In this document: one piece after another, positions 47,188 through 55,875 of the stretch
Numbering within the stretch: the first letter of the stretch is position 1
Layout: each line of letters starts with the position of its first letter
Assembly: GCA_036264135.1 (NCBI GenBank)
Contig: DATARN010000220.1
Location: forward strand, 22,041 to 86,040
Source: DATARN01 sp036264135
GTDB lineage: Bacteria; Actinomycetota; Acidimicrobiia; Acidimicrobiales; Palsa-688
Reading direction: 5' to 3'
Length of the DNA stretch: 64,000 bases
Notes under the pieces: model-generated
The model's input: only the letters and a program-made list of their open reading frames with translations
Told to the model about the DNA's origin: nothing
Databases searched by the model: none
Position numbers and translations under genes: made by a program

Positions 47188-48132
47188 CTAAATGGCCGAA
47201 ACGCGCGGGGCGACCTCTTGCCCGAGTAATGCAAGGTGTTCGAGATCGCCCATATCCAGAATTTGCAGGTAAACCGTGTCTACACCGGCGTCCCAATACT
47301 CAACGAGGCGTTCGGTGACCTCGTCCGTCGTCCCGATTATGCGTCCCGGAAGCGACCGTAAACGAACTGGGTCCCAACCGGCGAGCGCGGCCCGTCGAAC
47401 CTGAGTTGGCCCGTCTTCGCCGCAGCAGATGGTCACCACCGTGGACCAGCGCAATCCGGTTGGGTCTCGGCCGACGACGTCGCAGGCTGCCAACACCCTG
47501 TCGTACTGTTCCCGGCATGCCCCGGGAGTTCCAAAGGCTAAATTGTATTCGTCGGCAAACGACGCCGCCAGCAATGGGGTGCGATGTCGTCCCCACCCAC
47601 CCAGAATAATTGGCACATGTCCTTGGACCGGTTGCGGCAGTGCCGGACATCCGACAAGGTCGAAATACTGGCCCCGATGGTCGAAAGTACCTCCCCAATC
47701 GGTGGACCACCATGCGTTCAGGATTCGTAACAATTCTTCCAGCCGGTCGAAGCGCTCCTCAACTGAAGGGAACGGTATGCCGTATCCCGCGTGCTCCCGC
47801 TCGAACCAACCGGATCCGAGACCAAGTTCGATTCTACCTCCGCTCATGGCGTCAACCTGCGCGACAGCGACAGCCAGAGGACCCGGGTGACGAAACGTCA
47901 CCGGGGTCACCAGCGTGCCCAACCTGATCGAACTCGTCTCCCTGGCCAGCCCAGCGAGTGTGATCCAGGCGTCGCTCGGGCCCGGCGGTGCTGGCCTGTC
48001 ACCGTAGTTCATCATGTAGTGGTCGGATCGAAAGAACCCGTCAAACTTCCAGTATTCTGCCGCCCGGGCGAGTCCAAGAATATCCGAGTACGACGAGCCA
48101 AGTTGTGGTTCGGTTGTGATCCTCAGACGCAT
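47188..48132 (-). CDS. LLM-class (F420-type) oxidoreductase
   Basis: 314 residues from ATG 48132 (upstream starts possible to 48219). Luciferase-like TIM barrel: RITTEPQLGSSYSDILGLAR, FDGFFRSDHYMM, IRLGTLVTPVTFRHPGPLAV and GGRIELGLGSGWFEREHAGY near residue 100, PIILGGWGRHRTPLLAASFA near 175, and VDTVYLQILDM near the end are typical of F420-dependent LLM enzymes of actinobacteria. Cofactor and substrate cannot be fixed from sequence. It is monocistronic between the toxin-antitoxin module and the intact gtrB-like gene. A decayed N-terminal stub of a second copy lies near 43.9 kb. Confidence 0.85.
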   Translation of the reverse strand: MRLRITTEPQLGSSYSDILGLARAAEYWKFDGFFRSDHYMMNYGDRPAPPGPSDAWITLAGLARETSSIRLGTLVTPVTFRHPGPLAVAVAQVDAMSGGRIELGLGSGWFEREHAGYGIPFPSVEERFDRLEELLRILNAWWSTDWGGTFDHRGQYFDLVGCPALPQPVQGHVPIILGGWGRHRTPLLAASFADEYNLAFGTPGACREQYDRVLAACDVVGRDPTGLRWSTVVTICCGEDGPTQVRRAALAGWDPVRLRSLPGRIIGTTDEVTERLVEYWDAGVDTVYLQILDMGDLEHLALLGQEVAPRVSAI

Positions 48133-48411
48133 CGGCAGCCGTGACGAACAGAAGCCAGCCCTTCCCGAGCCAAGCGGGAGTCGTCGGACAGCGTCAACGG
48201 ATCTTGTTGCAGCGTTCACCCACGCTCACAGTAGTCTATCACAATATGATGCATCCGCGCTTCCTGCCGAGCTTAGGATCAGTCTTCGCTGCGAGATGTA
48301 CTACGAGGGGCGAGAAGCACGTATCGGAGCCGTGCCGAGCTGCCAATCCTTCCTCGTTTTTGGGCTTAGCCGCATGATCGCCCAGCCCGAGTGCCTTCGC
48401 GGGAGAGCCTG

Positions 48412-49347
48412 ATGAGTAAGAAGCTGATTTCTGTGGTGACCCCCGCCTACAACGAAGAGGATTGCGTCGATGAGTTGGCTCGCCGTCTGCGGACGGTCTT
48501 CGATCATCATGCCGACTACGATTTCGAGGTTATCGTGGTCGAGAATGGGTCGCGGGACGATACGTTCGCGAAGCTCATGGCCATCCATGACGGCGATCCT
48601 CGGTTCAAGGTTGTCCAGTTGGCACGCAACTTCCGCACCGATGGAGGGATAACTGCAGGCTTGGCGCACGCCGCCGGTGATGCCGCCGTCGTGATGTCGG
48701 CTGATCTTCAAGATCCGCCGGAGCTGATCGACGAATTTATCGCACTCTGGGAGGAGGGGTATGAGAATATCTACGGCATTGTGACTGCCCGGCGCGGGAC
48801 GGGAGCTTTGCGGCGGATGAACTCGCGTCTCTTCTACTGGCTGGCGGACAAGCTGACGGACCACCGGATCCCGGTCAATGCCAGCGACTTCCGACTCATT
48901 GACCGCAAGGTCTACGAGACAGTGAACTCCATGCCTGAGCGCAACCGCTTCGTTCGCGGGCTCTTCGCTTGGACCGGTTACCGCTCAATTGGCGTAGCTC
49001 ACGAACGACCGCCACGCTTCGGGGGGCAGTCAAAAGCCGACAGCGGTACGATTTTCGATCTGGCGGTGACCGGCATCCTAGCTCACTCGTACGTGCCATT
49101 GAGGCTCATCACAATCTTCGGCCTCGTTCTCTCCGCACTGTCGATGCTCGCACTTGTGGGCCTGACGATTGACTTCGTCCTGTTCGGAGTCCCGTTTCCG
49201 GGATTCGGGACCATCGTGGCGGTGAACATCCTCCTCTTCGGCTTCCTGTTTTGCATGCTGGGTATCATGAGCCAGTACGTCGGACTCATCTACGAGGAGG
49301 TCAAGCAGCGACCCAACTTCGTGGTACGCGAGAAGTTCGGGTGGTGA
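48412..49347 (+). CDS. GtrB-like polyprenyl-phosphate glycosyltransferase (intact)
   Basis: 311 residues from ATG 48412 (GGGAGAG upstream). GT2 family, GtrB/DPM1-like with membrane helices: LISVVTPAYNEEDCVDELAR, VVENGSRDDTF near residue 41, VVMSADLQDPPELIDEF near 92 with the Asp-x-x-Asp-type metal site, FVRGLFAWTGYRS near 178, then two C-terminal membrane helices (YVPLRLITIFGLVLSALSML and AVNILLFGFLFCMLGIMSQY) and EEVKQRPNFVVREKFGW. It moves a sugar from a nucleotide donor to polyprenyl phosphate. GtrA, the expected flippase partner, is convergent at 49380-49787. A truncated copy is at 45996. Confidence 0.92.
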   Translation: MSKKLISVVTPAYNEEDCVDELARRLRTVFDHHADYDFEVIVVENGSRDDTFAKLMAIHDGDPRFKVVQLARNFRTDGGITAGLAHAAGDAAVVMSADLQDPPELIDEFIALWEEGYENIYGIVTARRGTGALRRMNSRLFYWLADKLTDHRIPVNASDFRLIDRKVYETVNSMPERNRFVRGLFAWTGYRSIGVAHERPPRFGGQSKADSGTIFDLAVTGILAHSYVPLRLITIFGLVLSALSMLALVGLTIDFVLFGVPFPGFGTIVAVNILLFGFLFCMLGIMSQYVGLIYEEVKQRPNFVVREKFGW

Positions 49348-49379
49348 GTGGTAAAGCGTTGCGCTTCTTCTGTGATCCC

Positions 49380-49787
49380 TCAGTTGGGAGGTCGACGGAA
49401 CGAAAATCGCTTGTGTGCGAGGTAGCTGGTCACCATGACGCCGACGATCACAACCGCCTGTGCGACCAGCGCGGGCAATCCCGCCACGTCGATCAGGAAC
49501 GGGAGGGCGGCGAGGTTGGCAAGGAACGTGACGAGGTAGACGGTCGAGAATCGGGCGCCGTCGGCGAGGGCGTGCCCGCGCACTCGGAATACGAACCAGC
49601 GATAGACCATGTAGTTGTTGGCCACGCTGACCGATTGGGCGATGACCAGGATGGCGAGATAGTGGACACGACGATGGAGGCCCGTGTACAGAAGGGCGAA
49701 CAGCGTATATCCGAGGGCCGTGTTGTAGATGCCGCCGAGCAGGTAACGCGCCTTCTCGCGATCCCCGACCAGCGACTGTGTGTTCAC
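49380..49787 (-). CDS. GtrA-family membrane protein (lipid-linked sugar flippase)
   Basis: 135 residues from GTG 49787. Four membrane helices of the GtrA family (YLLGGIYNTALGYTLFALLY, YLAILVIAQSVSVANNYMVY, FSTVYLVTFLANLAALPFLI, LVAQAVVIVGVMVTSYLAHK) and the family-typical ending HKRFSFRRPP. GtrA proteins are thought to flip polyprenyl-phosphate sugars made by GtrB. It is the last gene of the rfbF-rfbG-transketolase operon, 10 nt after the transketolase C-subunit, so the CDP-derived sugar is probably destined for the cell surface. Confidence 0.9.
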   Translation of the reverse strand: MNTQSLVGDREKARYLLGGIYNTALGYTLFALLYTGLHRRVHYLAILVIAQSVSVANNYMVYRWFVFRVRGHALADGARFSTVYLVTFLANLAALPFLIDVAGLPALVAQAVVIVGVMVTSYLAHKRFSFRRPPN

Positions 49788-49797
49788 CGGTAACAGC

Positions 49798-50727
49798 TCA
49801 ACCGGTAACGGCGAGGCGGGCGCTGATCTGATCAGCGATGTGTTCGGGCGAGAGGCCGTAGCGATTCCGGAGGAAGTCCTGGGACCCTACGACAGATGGG
49901 AAGCCATCGGGCAATGCCAATCTGAGCAATCTGACCGGAATAAACTCATCGACGACCAGTTCCGCCACGGCGGAGCCGAGTCCCCCGATGACGGAATGTT
50001 CCTCAATGGTTACGAGGAGCGATGAACTCGTAGCGATCTCGACGATCCCACGACGGTCAAGTGGCTTGACGGTGTGGCAGCTTACCACGCCGACCTCAAT
50101 GCCAGACTGATCAAGGATGATCTTGGCCTGTAGAGCCGCCCCGAGTATCCCGCCGGAAGCTACCAGCACCACCGTCGGGCCGCCATGGATTCGCCGTAGG
50201 CGTCCGATCCGAAAGCCCTCATCATCGCCGTCGGGTGCTACGCCTCCAGCGGAGCGATCCAATCGGAGATAACAGGGCCGCCCTAACTTGGCGGCCGCCA
50301 TGGTCGCCTCTGTGGCCTCCCACCCGTCACCTGGGGCAAGGACCGTCATGTTGGGCATGGCGCGCATAATGGCGAGATCTTCAGTCGCGTGGTGGGAGTA
50401 GCCAGCTGACCCATAGCTGTAGCCGCCGCCGACCGCAACAACGGTGACGCTCAGCTCGGGGTAGCAAATGTCATTTCGGATCTGCTCGAGGCATCTGAGA
50501 GTTGCAAAGTTGGCGATCGAGTACGTGAAGACCGTGCGTCCCGACATCGCCAACCCGGCAGCGATGCCTATCATGTTTTGTTCGGCGACGCCCACGTTGA
50601 CGAACTGATTGGGGAAATTGTGGGCGAAGTCGGTCAGCACGCCATATCCCAGGTCTGCGGTCAACAATATGAACGACGGATCCTGCTGCGCCAGCCGATT
50701 AATCGCCGCGGCAAATTCGTTCCTCAT
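49798..50727 (-). CDS. Transketolase C-terminal subunit
   Basis: 309 residues, ATG 50727 overlapping the N-subunit stop (ATGA). Pyrimidine-binding and C-terminal domains of a split transketolase: FILLTADLGYGVLTDFAHNF, NVGVAEQNMIGIAAGLAMSG near residue 43 with the catalytic Glu that activates TPP, YGSAGYSHHATEDLAIMRAM near 105, and a C-terminal transketolase domain (VTIEEHSVIGGLGSAVAELV). Split pairs in sugar clusters are known to attach two-carbon units to keto-sugars, whereas housekeeping transketolase is one long chain. Here the pair sits inside a CDP-sugar operon. Confidence 0.92.
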   Translation of the reverse strand: MRNEFAAAINRLAQQDPSFILLTADLGYGVLTDFAHNFPNQFVNVGVAEQNMIGIAAGLAMSGRTVFTYSIANFATLRCLEQIRNDICYPELSVTVVAVGGGYSYGSAGYSHHATEDLAIMRAMPNMTVLAPGDGWEATEATMAAAKLGRPCYLRLDRSAGGVAPDGDDEGFRIGRLRRIHGGPTVVLVASGGILGAALQAKIILDQSGIEVGVVSCHTVKPLDRRGIVEIATSSSLLVTIEEHSVIGGLGSAVAELVVDEFIPVRLLRLALPDGFPSVVGSQDFLRNRYGLSPEHIADQISARLAVTG

Positions 50728-51545
50728 TGGATAGAACCAAGCTGCCGGCAGGCCCGCTCATAGTCCTCGCCTTGGGGGCTGCGGTAGTGCCATAAGACCG
50801 AGTTCTCCATAAAGGTGACCCCTTTCCCCTTGGTGGTGTGGGCCAGGACAACCGATGGCTTATCCGGGTCGATTGCGGGCAGGACCGCTCGAAGCTGAGG
50901 GTGGTCATGGCCGTCGACTTCGATGGCCGACCACCCGAACGCCCGCCATTTCTCGGCTAGAGGCTCGAGTCGAATCGTATCCTCGGTGGTTCCGAGGCTC
51001 TGGAGACCGTTGTAGTCGATGATGGCGCATAGTTGTGAAAGCCGATTGTGCGCCGCGAAGAGTGCCGCCTCCCACACCGAGCCCTCATCGCACTCGCCGT
51101 CACTCAGGAGGCAGAACACACGACTCGACCGGTCGTCCAACTTGGCGGCGAGGGCCAACCCGGCACAAATCGGTAGTCCATGCCCGAGTGACCCGGTGGA
51201 CAGTTCCACACCTGGCACGCCCTTGTGGGAAACGTGACCGCTGAGCAGCGAGCCGTCACGACAGTGGTCATCGAGGCGGGAAACGTCGAAGAAGCCGCAC
51301 TCGGCGAGGGTTGCGTATACCGAGGCGCCGGCGTGACCCTTGCTAAGGACGAATCGGTCGCGGCCCGGCCAGTCGGGTTGCGACGGCTGTACCCGGAGGA
51401 CACTGGCATACAGCACAGCGAGGATGTCGGTGATCGACAACGCCGATGCGACATGCGAGCTGTTCCCTCGGTGGGTCATATCGAGCACATGACGGCGGAC
51501 CCGGCGGGCCAGCACAACGGAGTCGATGTCGCGATCACCGCTCAT
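50724..51545 (-). CDS. Transketolase N-terminal (TPP-binding) subunit
   Basis: 273 residues from ATG 51545, overlapping the rfbG copy B stop (ATGA). TPP diphosphate-binding half of a split transketolase: HRGNSSHVASALSITDILAV near residue 24, DRFVLSKGHAGASVYATLAE near 63, STGSLGHGLPICAGLALAAK near 115, and the GDG-type motif as LLSDGECDEGSVWEAALFAA near 145, followed by CAIIDYNGLQSLG. It forms the complete enzyme with the next gene. Its place between dehydratase and GtrA suggests transfer of a two-carbon ketol to a CDP-4-keto sugar, giving a branched sugar (inference). Confidence 0.92.
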   Translation of the reverse strand: MSGDRDIDSVVLARRVRRHVLDMTHRGNSSHVASALSITDILAVLYASVLRVQPSQPDWPGRDRFVLSKGHAGASVYATLAECGFFDVSRLDDHCRDGSLLSGHVSHKGVPGVELSTGSLGHGLPICAGLALAAKLDDRSSRVFCLLSDGECDEGSVWEAALFAAHNRLSQLCAIIDYNGLQSLGTTEDTIRLEPLAEKWRAFGWSAIEVDGHDHPQLRAVLPAIDPDKPSVVLAHTTKGKGVTFMENSVLWHYRSPQGEDYERACRQLGSIQ

Positions 51546-52542
51546 CGGGCGACAGCAAGAGACTTTTCGTACCACTCGATCGTTCGGGTCAAACCCTCGA
51601 CCAAGGTGAACCTTGGCTGCCAGGCGAGAAACTCACGCGCCTTGGCTACGCTCAGGTACTGCGCCCGGATTTCGTGACGAGCCTCGTCCTGAATGATCGG
51701 CTTGAGATCAGAGCCCATCAACCGAAGGACCATCTGCACCACATCCAAGACTGTCACCGGAGTCTCGGTGGAGAAGTTGAATGCCTCGCCGCGGCATCGT
51801 TGGTCGCTCAAGTGTTCAGCGAGACAGAGCACGGCAGACGCTCCATCGTCCACATAGACGTAGTCTCGCGCGAAGGTGCCATCCCGAGCGGATGACCGGG
51901 CGCTGGCCTCTCAGGATAGACCGAATAGTTCCGGGAACCACCCGGTTCCAGTTGAGATCGCCGCCACCATACAGGTTTCCGCAGCGGGTCACTCCCACCG
52001 CTGCTCCATAGGCCGCGAAGGACCGGGCGATCATGTCGGCGCAGGGCTTGCTGACATCGTAGGCGTGTTTGGGTGAGAGCGGCATGTCCTCCGTATAAGG
52101 CAAAACCGGCTGCGCTCCATACGCCTTGTCAGAAGAAGCGACGACCACCTCTTCCACCAGTGGGGACCGCCGGCACGCTTCGAGAACCGCCCAGGTCCCT
52201 CCAATATTGGTCGGCATTGTCGAAGCCGGGTTCCGCGTAGCCACACCCATGACCGTCTGGGCGGCCAGATGCGAGACCGTGCGAACCTCGTACTCGCCAA
52301 GTGTTCGTTCCAGCAAAGCCTGATCGACGACATCGCCGCGGCCGATCGTGCAGCGCTCGACTGCAGACGACCGGAGCAACTCGGAGTCGGGGACCCAATC
52401 ACGCAGGAGGCAAACGATGTCGGCTCCGCGGGCAAGCAACTGTCGGACCATCCAGGACCCGAGCATCCCGGAGGCGCCCGTGACGAACACCTCGCGGTAC
52501 CAGCCAAAATCCGCCGGTTTCCACGCGCGCAGGGGTGGTCAC
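51542..52542 (-). pseudogene. rfbG: CDP-glucose 4,6-dehydratase, copy B, two frameshifts
   Basis: Begins GTG 52542 overlapping the rfbF stop (GTGA). The opening frame runs to GGFW; removing one C near 52505-52508 restores WYREVFVTGASGMLGSWMVR, which aligns residue for residue with FWHDRPVLVTG of copy A. The central part is intact (SSDKAYGAQP, KHAYDVSKPCADM, RCGNLYGGGDLNWN). At PVIRS an extra G in the CCC run at 51883-51885 shifts frame; removing it gives DGTFARDYVYVDDG and continues to VEGLTRTIEWYEKSLAVAR. Two independent single-base insertions argue for real decay, though homopolymer sequencing errors are possible. Confidence 0.87.
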
Positions 52543-53303
52543 CACGTCTTCCAAGGGGGGGCGCCGCCGTTCCATAGGTCGAGCAGCGTCCGTACGTCGC
52601 GTGGCGTGTCCATGCACTGCCAGAATCCCTCATGACGGTATGCCGCCAGCTGCTCCTGCTCGGCTAGGCCCTCGAGGACATCGAGCTCCAGGTTGGTGTC
52701 GTCCCCCGGAATGTGGTCCAATATCTCGCGGGAGAGCACCATGAAACCACCGTTGATCCACCCCTCGCTGATCCGCTTCTCGCTGAAGTGGGAAACGAAG
52801 TCGCCATTTAGAAGCAGCCCGCCGTATCGGGCGGGCGGCCTCACGGCGGTAACGGTGGCGATCCGATCGTGGGAACGATGAAAGGCGAGAAGTCGCTCCA
52901 AGTCCACGGTAGCGACTCCGTCGCCGTAAGTGAGGAGAAAATCGTCGTCATCGAGCCACTGCTTTAGGCGTTTCACTCTTCCCCCGGTGTTCGTGGAAAG
53001 GCCCGTATCAACCAAGTGGACGACCCAATCTGTCCTGGGTCCCGCGTGCCGAGTGATCTCCCCTGTCGCAGTCGAAACCGTGATATCAGTTCCGACTTGG
53101 GCTTGCTCGGCGAAGTACCGTTTGACGATATCGCCGCGATAGCCGAGGCAGATCAGGAACTCATTATGGCCATAAACACCATAATGCTGCATGATGTGCC
53201 AAAGGATCGGGTGGGTCCCGATCTGGACCATAGGCTTCGGCGGAGATTGCGCGTCGTCGGCGAGTCTCGTTCCAAGCCCACCGGCCAGAATAACGACTTT
53301 CAT
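52539..53303 (-). CDS. rfbF: Glucose-1-phosphate cytidylyltransferase, copy B (intact)
   Basis: 254 residues, ATG 53303. KVVILAGGLGTRLADDAQSP at the N-terminus is the nucleotide-binding loop with the catalytic Lys close behind (PPKPMVQIG). LLTYGDGVATVDLERLL near residue 127 holds the metal-binding Asp, and RISEGWINGGFMVLSREILD and FWQCMDTPRDVRTLLDLWNG complete the RfbF family pattern. It makes CDP-glucose, the first step of the CDP-deoxyhexose pathway used by rfbG and rfbH. First gene of the minus-strand operon ending with gtrA; the frameshifted copy A lies at 44235-44995. Confidence 0.94.
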   Translation of the reverse strand: MKVVILAGGLGTRLADDAQSPPKPMVQIGTHPILWHIMQHYGVYGHNEFLICLGYRGDIVKRYFAEQAQVGTDITVSTATGEITRHAGPRTDWVVHLVDTGLSTNTGGRVKRLKQWLDDDDFLLTYGDGVATVDLERLLAFHRSHDRIATVTAVRPPARYGGLLLNGDFVSHFSEKRISEGWINGGFMVLSREILDHIPGDDTNLELDVLEGLAEQEQLAAYRHEGFWQCMDTPRDVRTLLDLWNGGAPPWKTW

Positions 53304-53689
53304 CGCAGGGCCGCCATTCTTGACTACGGATCCGCACGAATCTTCCCAGACAAGCGTCTCACGCCTCTATCATACACCGGAAGGTCGAAGTGAACCAGGT
53401 TGAGTGACGATCGCACGGCCCCGCGAACGATCAACAGGCCAGTCGACGTCGGCGAGCGATCACGACGAAGCCGGATCTATCCGAGTACGGTGTGCACCCG
53501 CCTCTACGCACGTGAAGTCGCGCCGACCCGGCGACTGAGCCGGCTCCTTGGCCCATTTTCGCTGGCTGGGTGGCCGCACACTCCTACCTTCGAATCGGTT
53601 CCCAGTTCTTCCTCGCGAAGGTACGGCGGCGAGTTCGGCATCGCTGATCCTGACGCCATTGGGTTACCAGCCCGGCGCTCGATCCGGTT
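53304..53689. other. Non-coding stretch upstream of rfbF copy B
   Basis: About 390 bp between the rfbF start and the IS remnant. The part near rfbF is AT-richer (ACGCCTCTATCATACACCGG at 53361-53380) and is the likely promoter region of the rfbF-rfbG-transketolase-gtrA operon, but no consensus boxes could be assigned. No protein of credible composition was seen. Confidence 0.4.
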
Positions 53690-54000
53690 CCATTTCGAGG
53701 TGCCAGGCGGATAGTGGCAGACCGTGATGGCCAGGGTATTCTCCGGCGGTCGGCCACCGGCGTACTTGGGGTACAGCGACTCGAAGCGGTCCTCATTGAA
53801 GTTGTTGATGACCTCCCGCACCCGATCCGGGCGCGTGAACGTCACCTTCGCGATGGCGGCCACGTCCATTCCCCGGACCGACAACCACAACAACACCATC
53901 TCCGCTCGTCGCCATGTCACCACCGACCCCGAAGACCGTCGAACGATGCGCAACAGCCGATTGCCCTCGTCGTTCGACAGTCCTGCTGCGGCACCAGCGC
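53690..54000 (-). pseudogene. Chimeric IS remnant (IS630-type N-terminus joined to ISAzo13 piece)
   Basis: On the minus strand from about 54000 a frame reads LSNDEGNRLLRIVRR, then WRRAEMVLLWLSVRGMDVAA and FNEDRFESLYPKYAGGRPP, the N-terminal HTH region of IS630-family transposases. It then switches without a stop to ITVCHYPPGTSKWNRIE, which is the ISAzo13 motif VCHYPPGTSKWNRIEH of the intact element at 54612-55820, and soon ends. Neither catalytic core is complete, so this is a recombination scar of two IS types. Confidence 0.8.
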
Positions 54001-54048
54001 GCGGTGGGCGTGTATCGCTCGGGCGACGGTCGGGTCGCTGGCCCGAAG

Positions 54049-54434
54049 TTACTCACACAGTTCGCAAAGCTGGTCGTCCAGATCTCGAACGACCCTGGTC
54101 TGCTCGCTCAGTGCCACACGACCGGCGGGCGTCAGCTCGTATATCCGGCGGAGGTGCGGCGAGCGGGACGACGACTCCCACTGCGAGCTGAGCAGGCCGT
54201 CGGTTTCCATCCGACCGAGCGTGCGGTAAAGGTAAGGCGGCCTGTCGTCTTGACGAGGCTGCGGTTCCGGAGTGCCTCCATCAAGTCATAGCCGCGACAG
54301 GGCCCTCGTGAGAGCAGCAGGAGCAACCAGGTCCGGAAGACCGTCGTCCTGGTGGTGGCTTCGCGCTCTCCTTGGGCCGACGCGCCTGATGTCAGGGTTC
54401 GACCGCTCTCCAGCTCGGGCGCCGATGTCAGCAT
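54049..54434 (-). pseudogene. PadR-family regulator, frameshifted
   Basis: From ATG 54434 one frame gives MLTSAPELESGRTL and FRTWLLLLLSRGPCRGYDLM, matching the PadR protein at 42992-43480 (VKAWLLLLVAQQPSHGYDLV). Around 54240 the frame shifts; the other frame continues YLYRTLGRMETDGLLSSQWE, then RRIYELTPAGRVALSEQT, to TAA at 54049-54051. One indel thus breaks an otherwise complete PadR gene. It lies between IS remnants and the intact ISAzo13 element. Confidence 0.8.
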
Positions 54435-54573
54435 GGCACCTCTTCCGCCAGCGGGTGCGTGGCTTACCCCAAGCCTAAGCGCACCCTTTACCCAGAACAT
54501 CGACCAATATGGTAGACAAGCGCCTAGTCGCACGCCTTGCGCTAGTCTCCCTTGGCACATATGGCGCTTTGGG

Positions 54574-55821
54574 TCCACCGAATGTTAGAGCGCGCATAGT
54601 ACAGTTGTGGTGTGCAGGTCAGCACCGGGGAGCTCGCGCGATTCTTCGATGTGGTCTTGCCTCATTTGAATGAGCGCCAGCGTCGGGTTGTGGTCGGCGC
54701 GATGGCCGAGGGTATGGGTCGGGGCGGGAAGTCGGCGGTCGCGGCGGCGTCGGGGATGTCCCGGAATACGGTGATCAAAGCGGTGGCGGAAGTCGCGGCG
54801 GGGGTGGAGTTGTCGGATCGGCAACGGCCCGTTGGTGGCGGGGATAAAAAGTCGGAGGACAAGCAGCCGGGTTTGCTGGAGGCGCTTGACGAGCTGGTCA
54901 ACCCGGCCACGCGGGGTAACCCGATGTCGTTTCTGCGGTGGACGTCGAAGTCGACCGCCAAGCTGGCCGACGATCTGGTCCGCCAGGGCTTCAAGATCAC
55001 CGATGACACGGTGGGGCGGATCCTGAAGAAGCTGGGCTACAGCCTGCAGGCGCCGGTCAAGGCCAAGGAGGGCACGGCGCATCCCGATCGTGACGCACAG
55101 TTCGTGCATCTCAACGAGGAGGTAGCCGGGTTCTTCGCCGACGGTCAGCCGGTGATCAGTGTCGACACCAAGAAGAAGGAGCTGGTGGGCGAGTTCGCCA
55201 ACGGCGGCGTCGAGTACCAGCCGCAGGGGGAACCGGAACGGGCCAACGTGCATAATTTCGTCGACAAGACCCTGGGGCGGGCCATCCCGTATGGGGTGTA
55301 CGACCTGGCCAACGACGAGGGCTGGGTGTCGGTAGGCGACAGCGCCGATACCGCCGAGTTCGCGGTCGAATCGGTTCGGCGGTGGTGGCGGTCGATGGGC
55401 GCCGAGCGGTTCCCCGCCGCCACCCGGCTGCTTATCACCGCCGACGCAGGCGGTTCCAACGGCTACCGGGTGCGGGCGTGGAAAGTGAACCTGGCCGCCC
55501 TGGCCGCCGAGACCGGGTTGGACATCACGGTGTGCCACTACCCGCCGGGCACGTCGAAATGGAACCGGATCGAGCATCGCATGTTCAGCTATATCACCAT
55601 GAACTGGCGGGGCCGACCGCTGGTGTCGTACCGGACGATTATCGAGTTGATCGGTGCCACTACGACAACCACCGGTTTAACCGTCAAAGCCGAACGAGAC
55701 ACCAACTGGTATCCCAAGGGCGTCAAGATCACCGACGAAGAACTGGCCGAGATCCCGCTGACCCCGAACGCGTTCCACGGCGACTGGAATTACAGCATCG
55801 CTCACTCAAACGTTCGGTGAG
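54574..55821 (+). mobile_element. ISAzo13-family insertion sequence, apparently complete
   Basis: About 1.25 kb with one transposase gene. Imperfect terminal inverted repeats: CACCGAATGTT at 54576-54586 and its counterpart AACGTTCGGTG at 55809-55819 (ten of eleven positions pair, with weaker pairing further in). The right repeat overlaps the transposase stop codon. A target-site duplication was not evident by eye. Confidence 0.75.
54612..55820 (+). CDS. ISAzo13-family transposase (intact)
   Basis: 402 residues from GTG 54612. An N-terminal HTH region (LNERQRRVVVGAMAEGMG, AAASGMSRNTVIKAVAEV) is followed by FLRWTSKSTAKLADDLVRQG and a DDE catalytic domain: first Asp in VISVDTKKKELVG near residue 180, second in LLITADAGGSNG near 277, Glu in TSKWNRIEHRMFSY near 322. 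The characteristic CHYPPGTSKWNRIEHRMFS is complete. Full-length for the family and unbroken, so possibly active. It is homologous to the degenerate protein at 21192-22304 and is the likely source of the fragment at 53.7 kb. Confidence 0.95.
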   Translation: MQVSTGELARFFDVVLPHLNERQRRVVVGAMAEGMGRGGKSAVAAASGMSRNTVIKAVAEVAAGVELSDRQRPVGGGDKKSEDKQPGLLEALDELVNPATRGNPMSFLRWTSKSTAKLADDLVRQGFKITDDTVGRILKKLGYSLQAPVKAKEGTAHPDRDAQFVHLNEEVAGFFADGQPVISVDTKKKELVGEFANGGVEYQPQGEPERANVHNFVDKTLGRAIPYGVYDLANDEGWVSVGDSADTAEFAVESVRRWWRSMGAERFPAATRLLITADAGGSNGYRVRAWKVNLAALAAETGLDITVCHYPPGTSKWNRIEHRMFSYITMNWRGRPLVSYRTIIELIGATTTTTGLTVKAERDTNWYPKGVKITDEELAEIPLTPNAFHGDWNYSIAHSNVR

Positions 55822-55832
55822 CTCTTTGCGAG

Positions 55833-55838
55833 TATAAT
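55833..55838 (+). promoter_or_regulatory. Consensus -10 box upstream of LuxR-type regulator
   Basis: A perfect TATAAT lies 13 bp beyond the ISAzo13 right repeat and 38 bp before the regulator ATG at 55876. No good -35 is seen at 17 bp (the position falls in the IS end, GTTCGG). It could be an IS-adjacent hybrid promoter. Confidence 0.45.
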
Positions 55839-55875
55839 AAATGCTTAAGACCTTGCCCGAGGGGATGCCGGCGCC

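Noticed and set aside
49348..49379. Bidirectional terminator between gtrB-like gene and gtrA
   Set aside because: Only a 5-bp stem (AAGCG/CGCTT) without a T tract was found; too weak to annotate.
51542..52542. Programmed frameshifting in rfbG copy B
   Set aside because: Two separate indels without slippery-site or structure signals, while copy A is uninterrupted, fit decay or sequencing error better.
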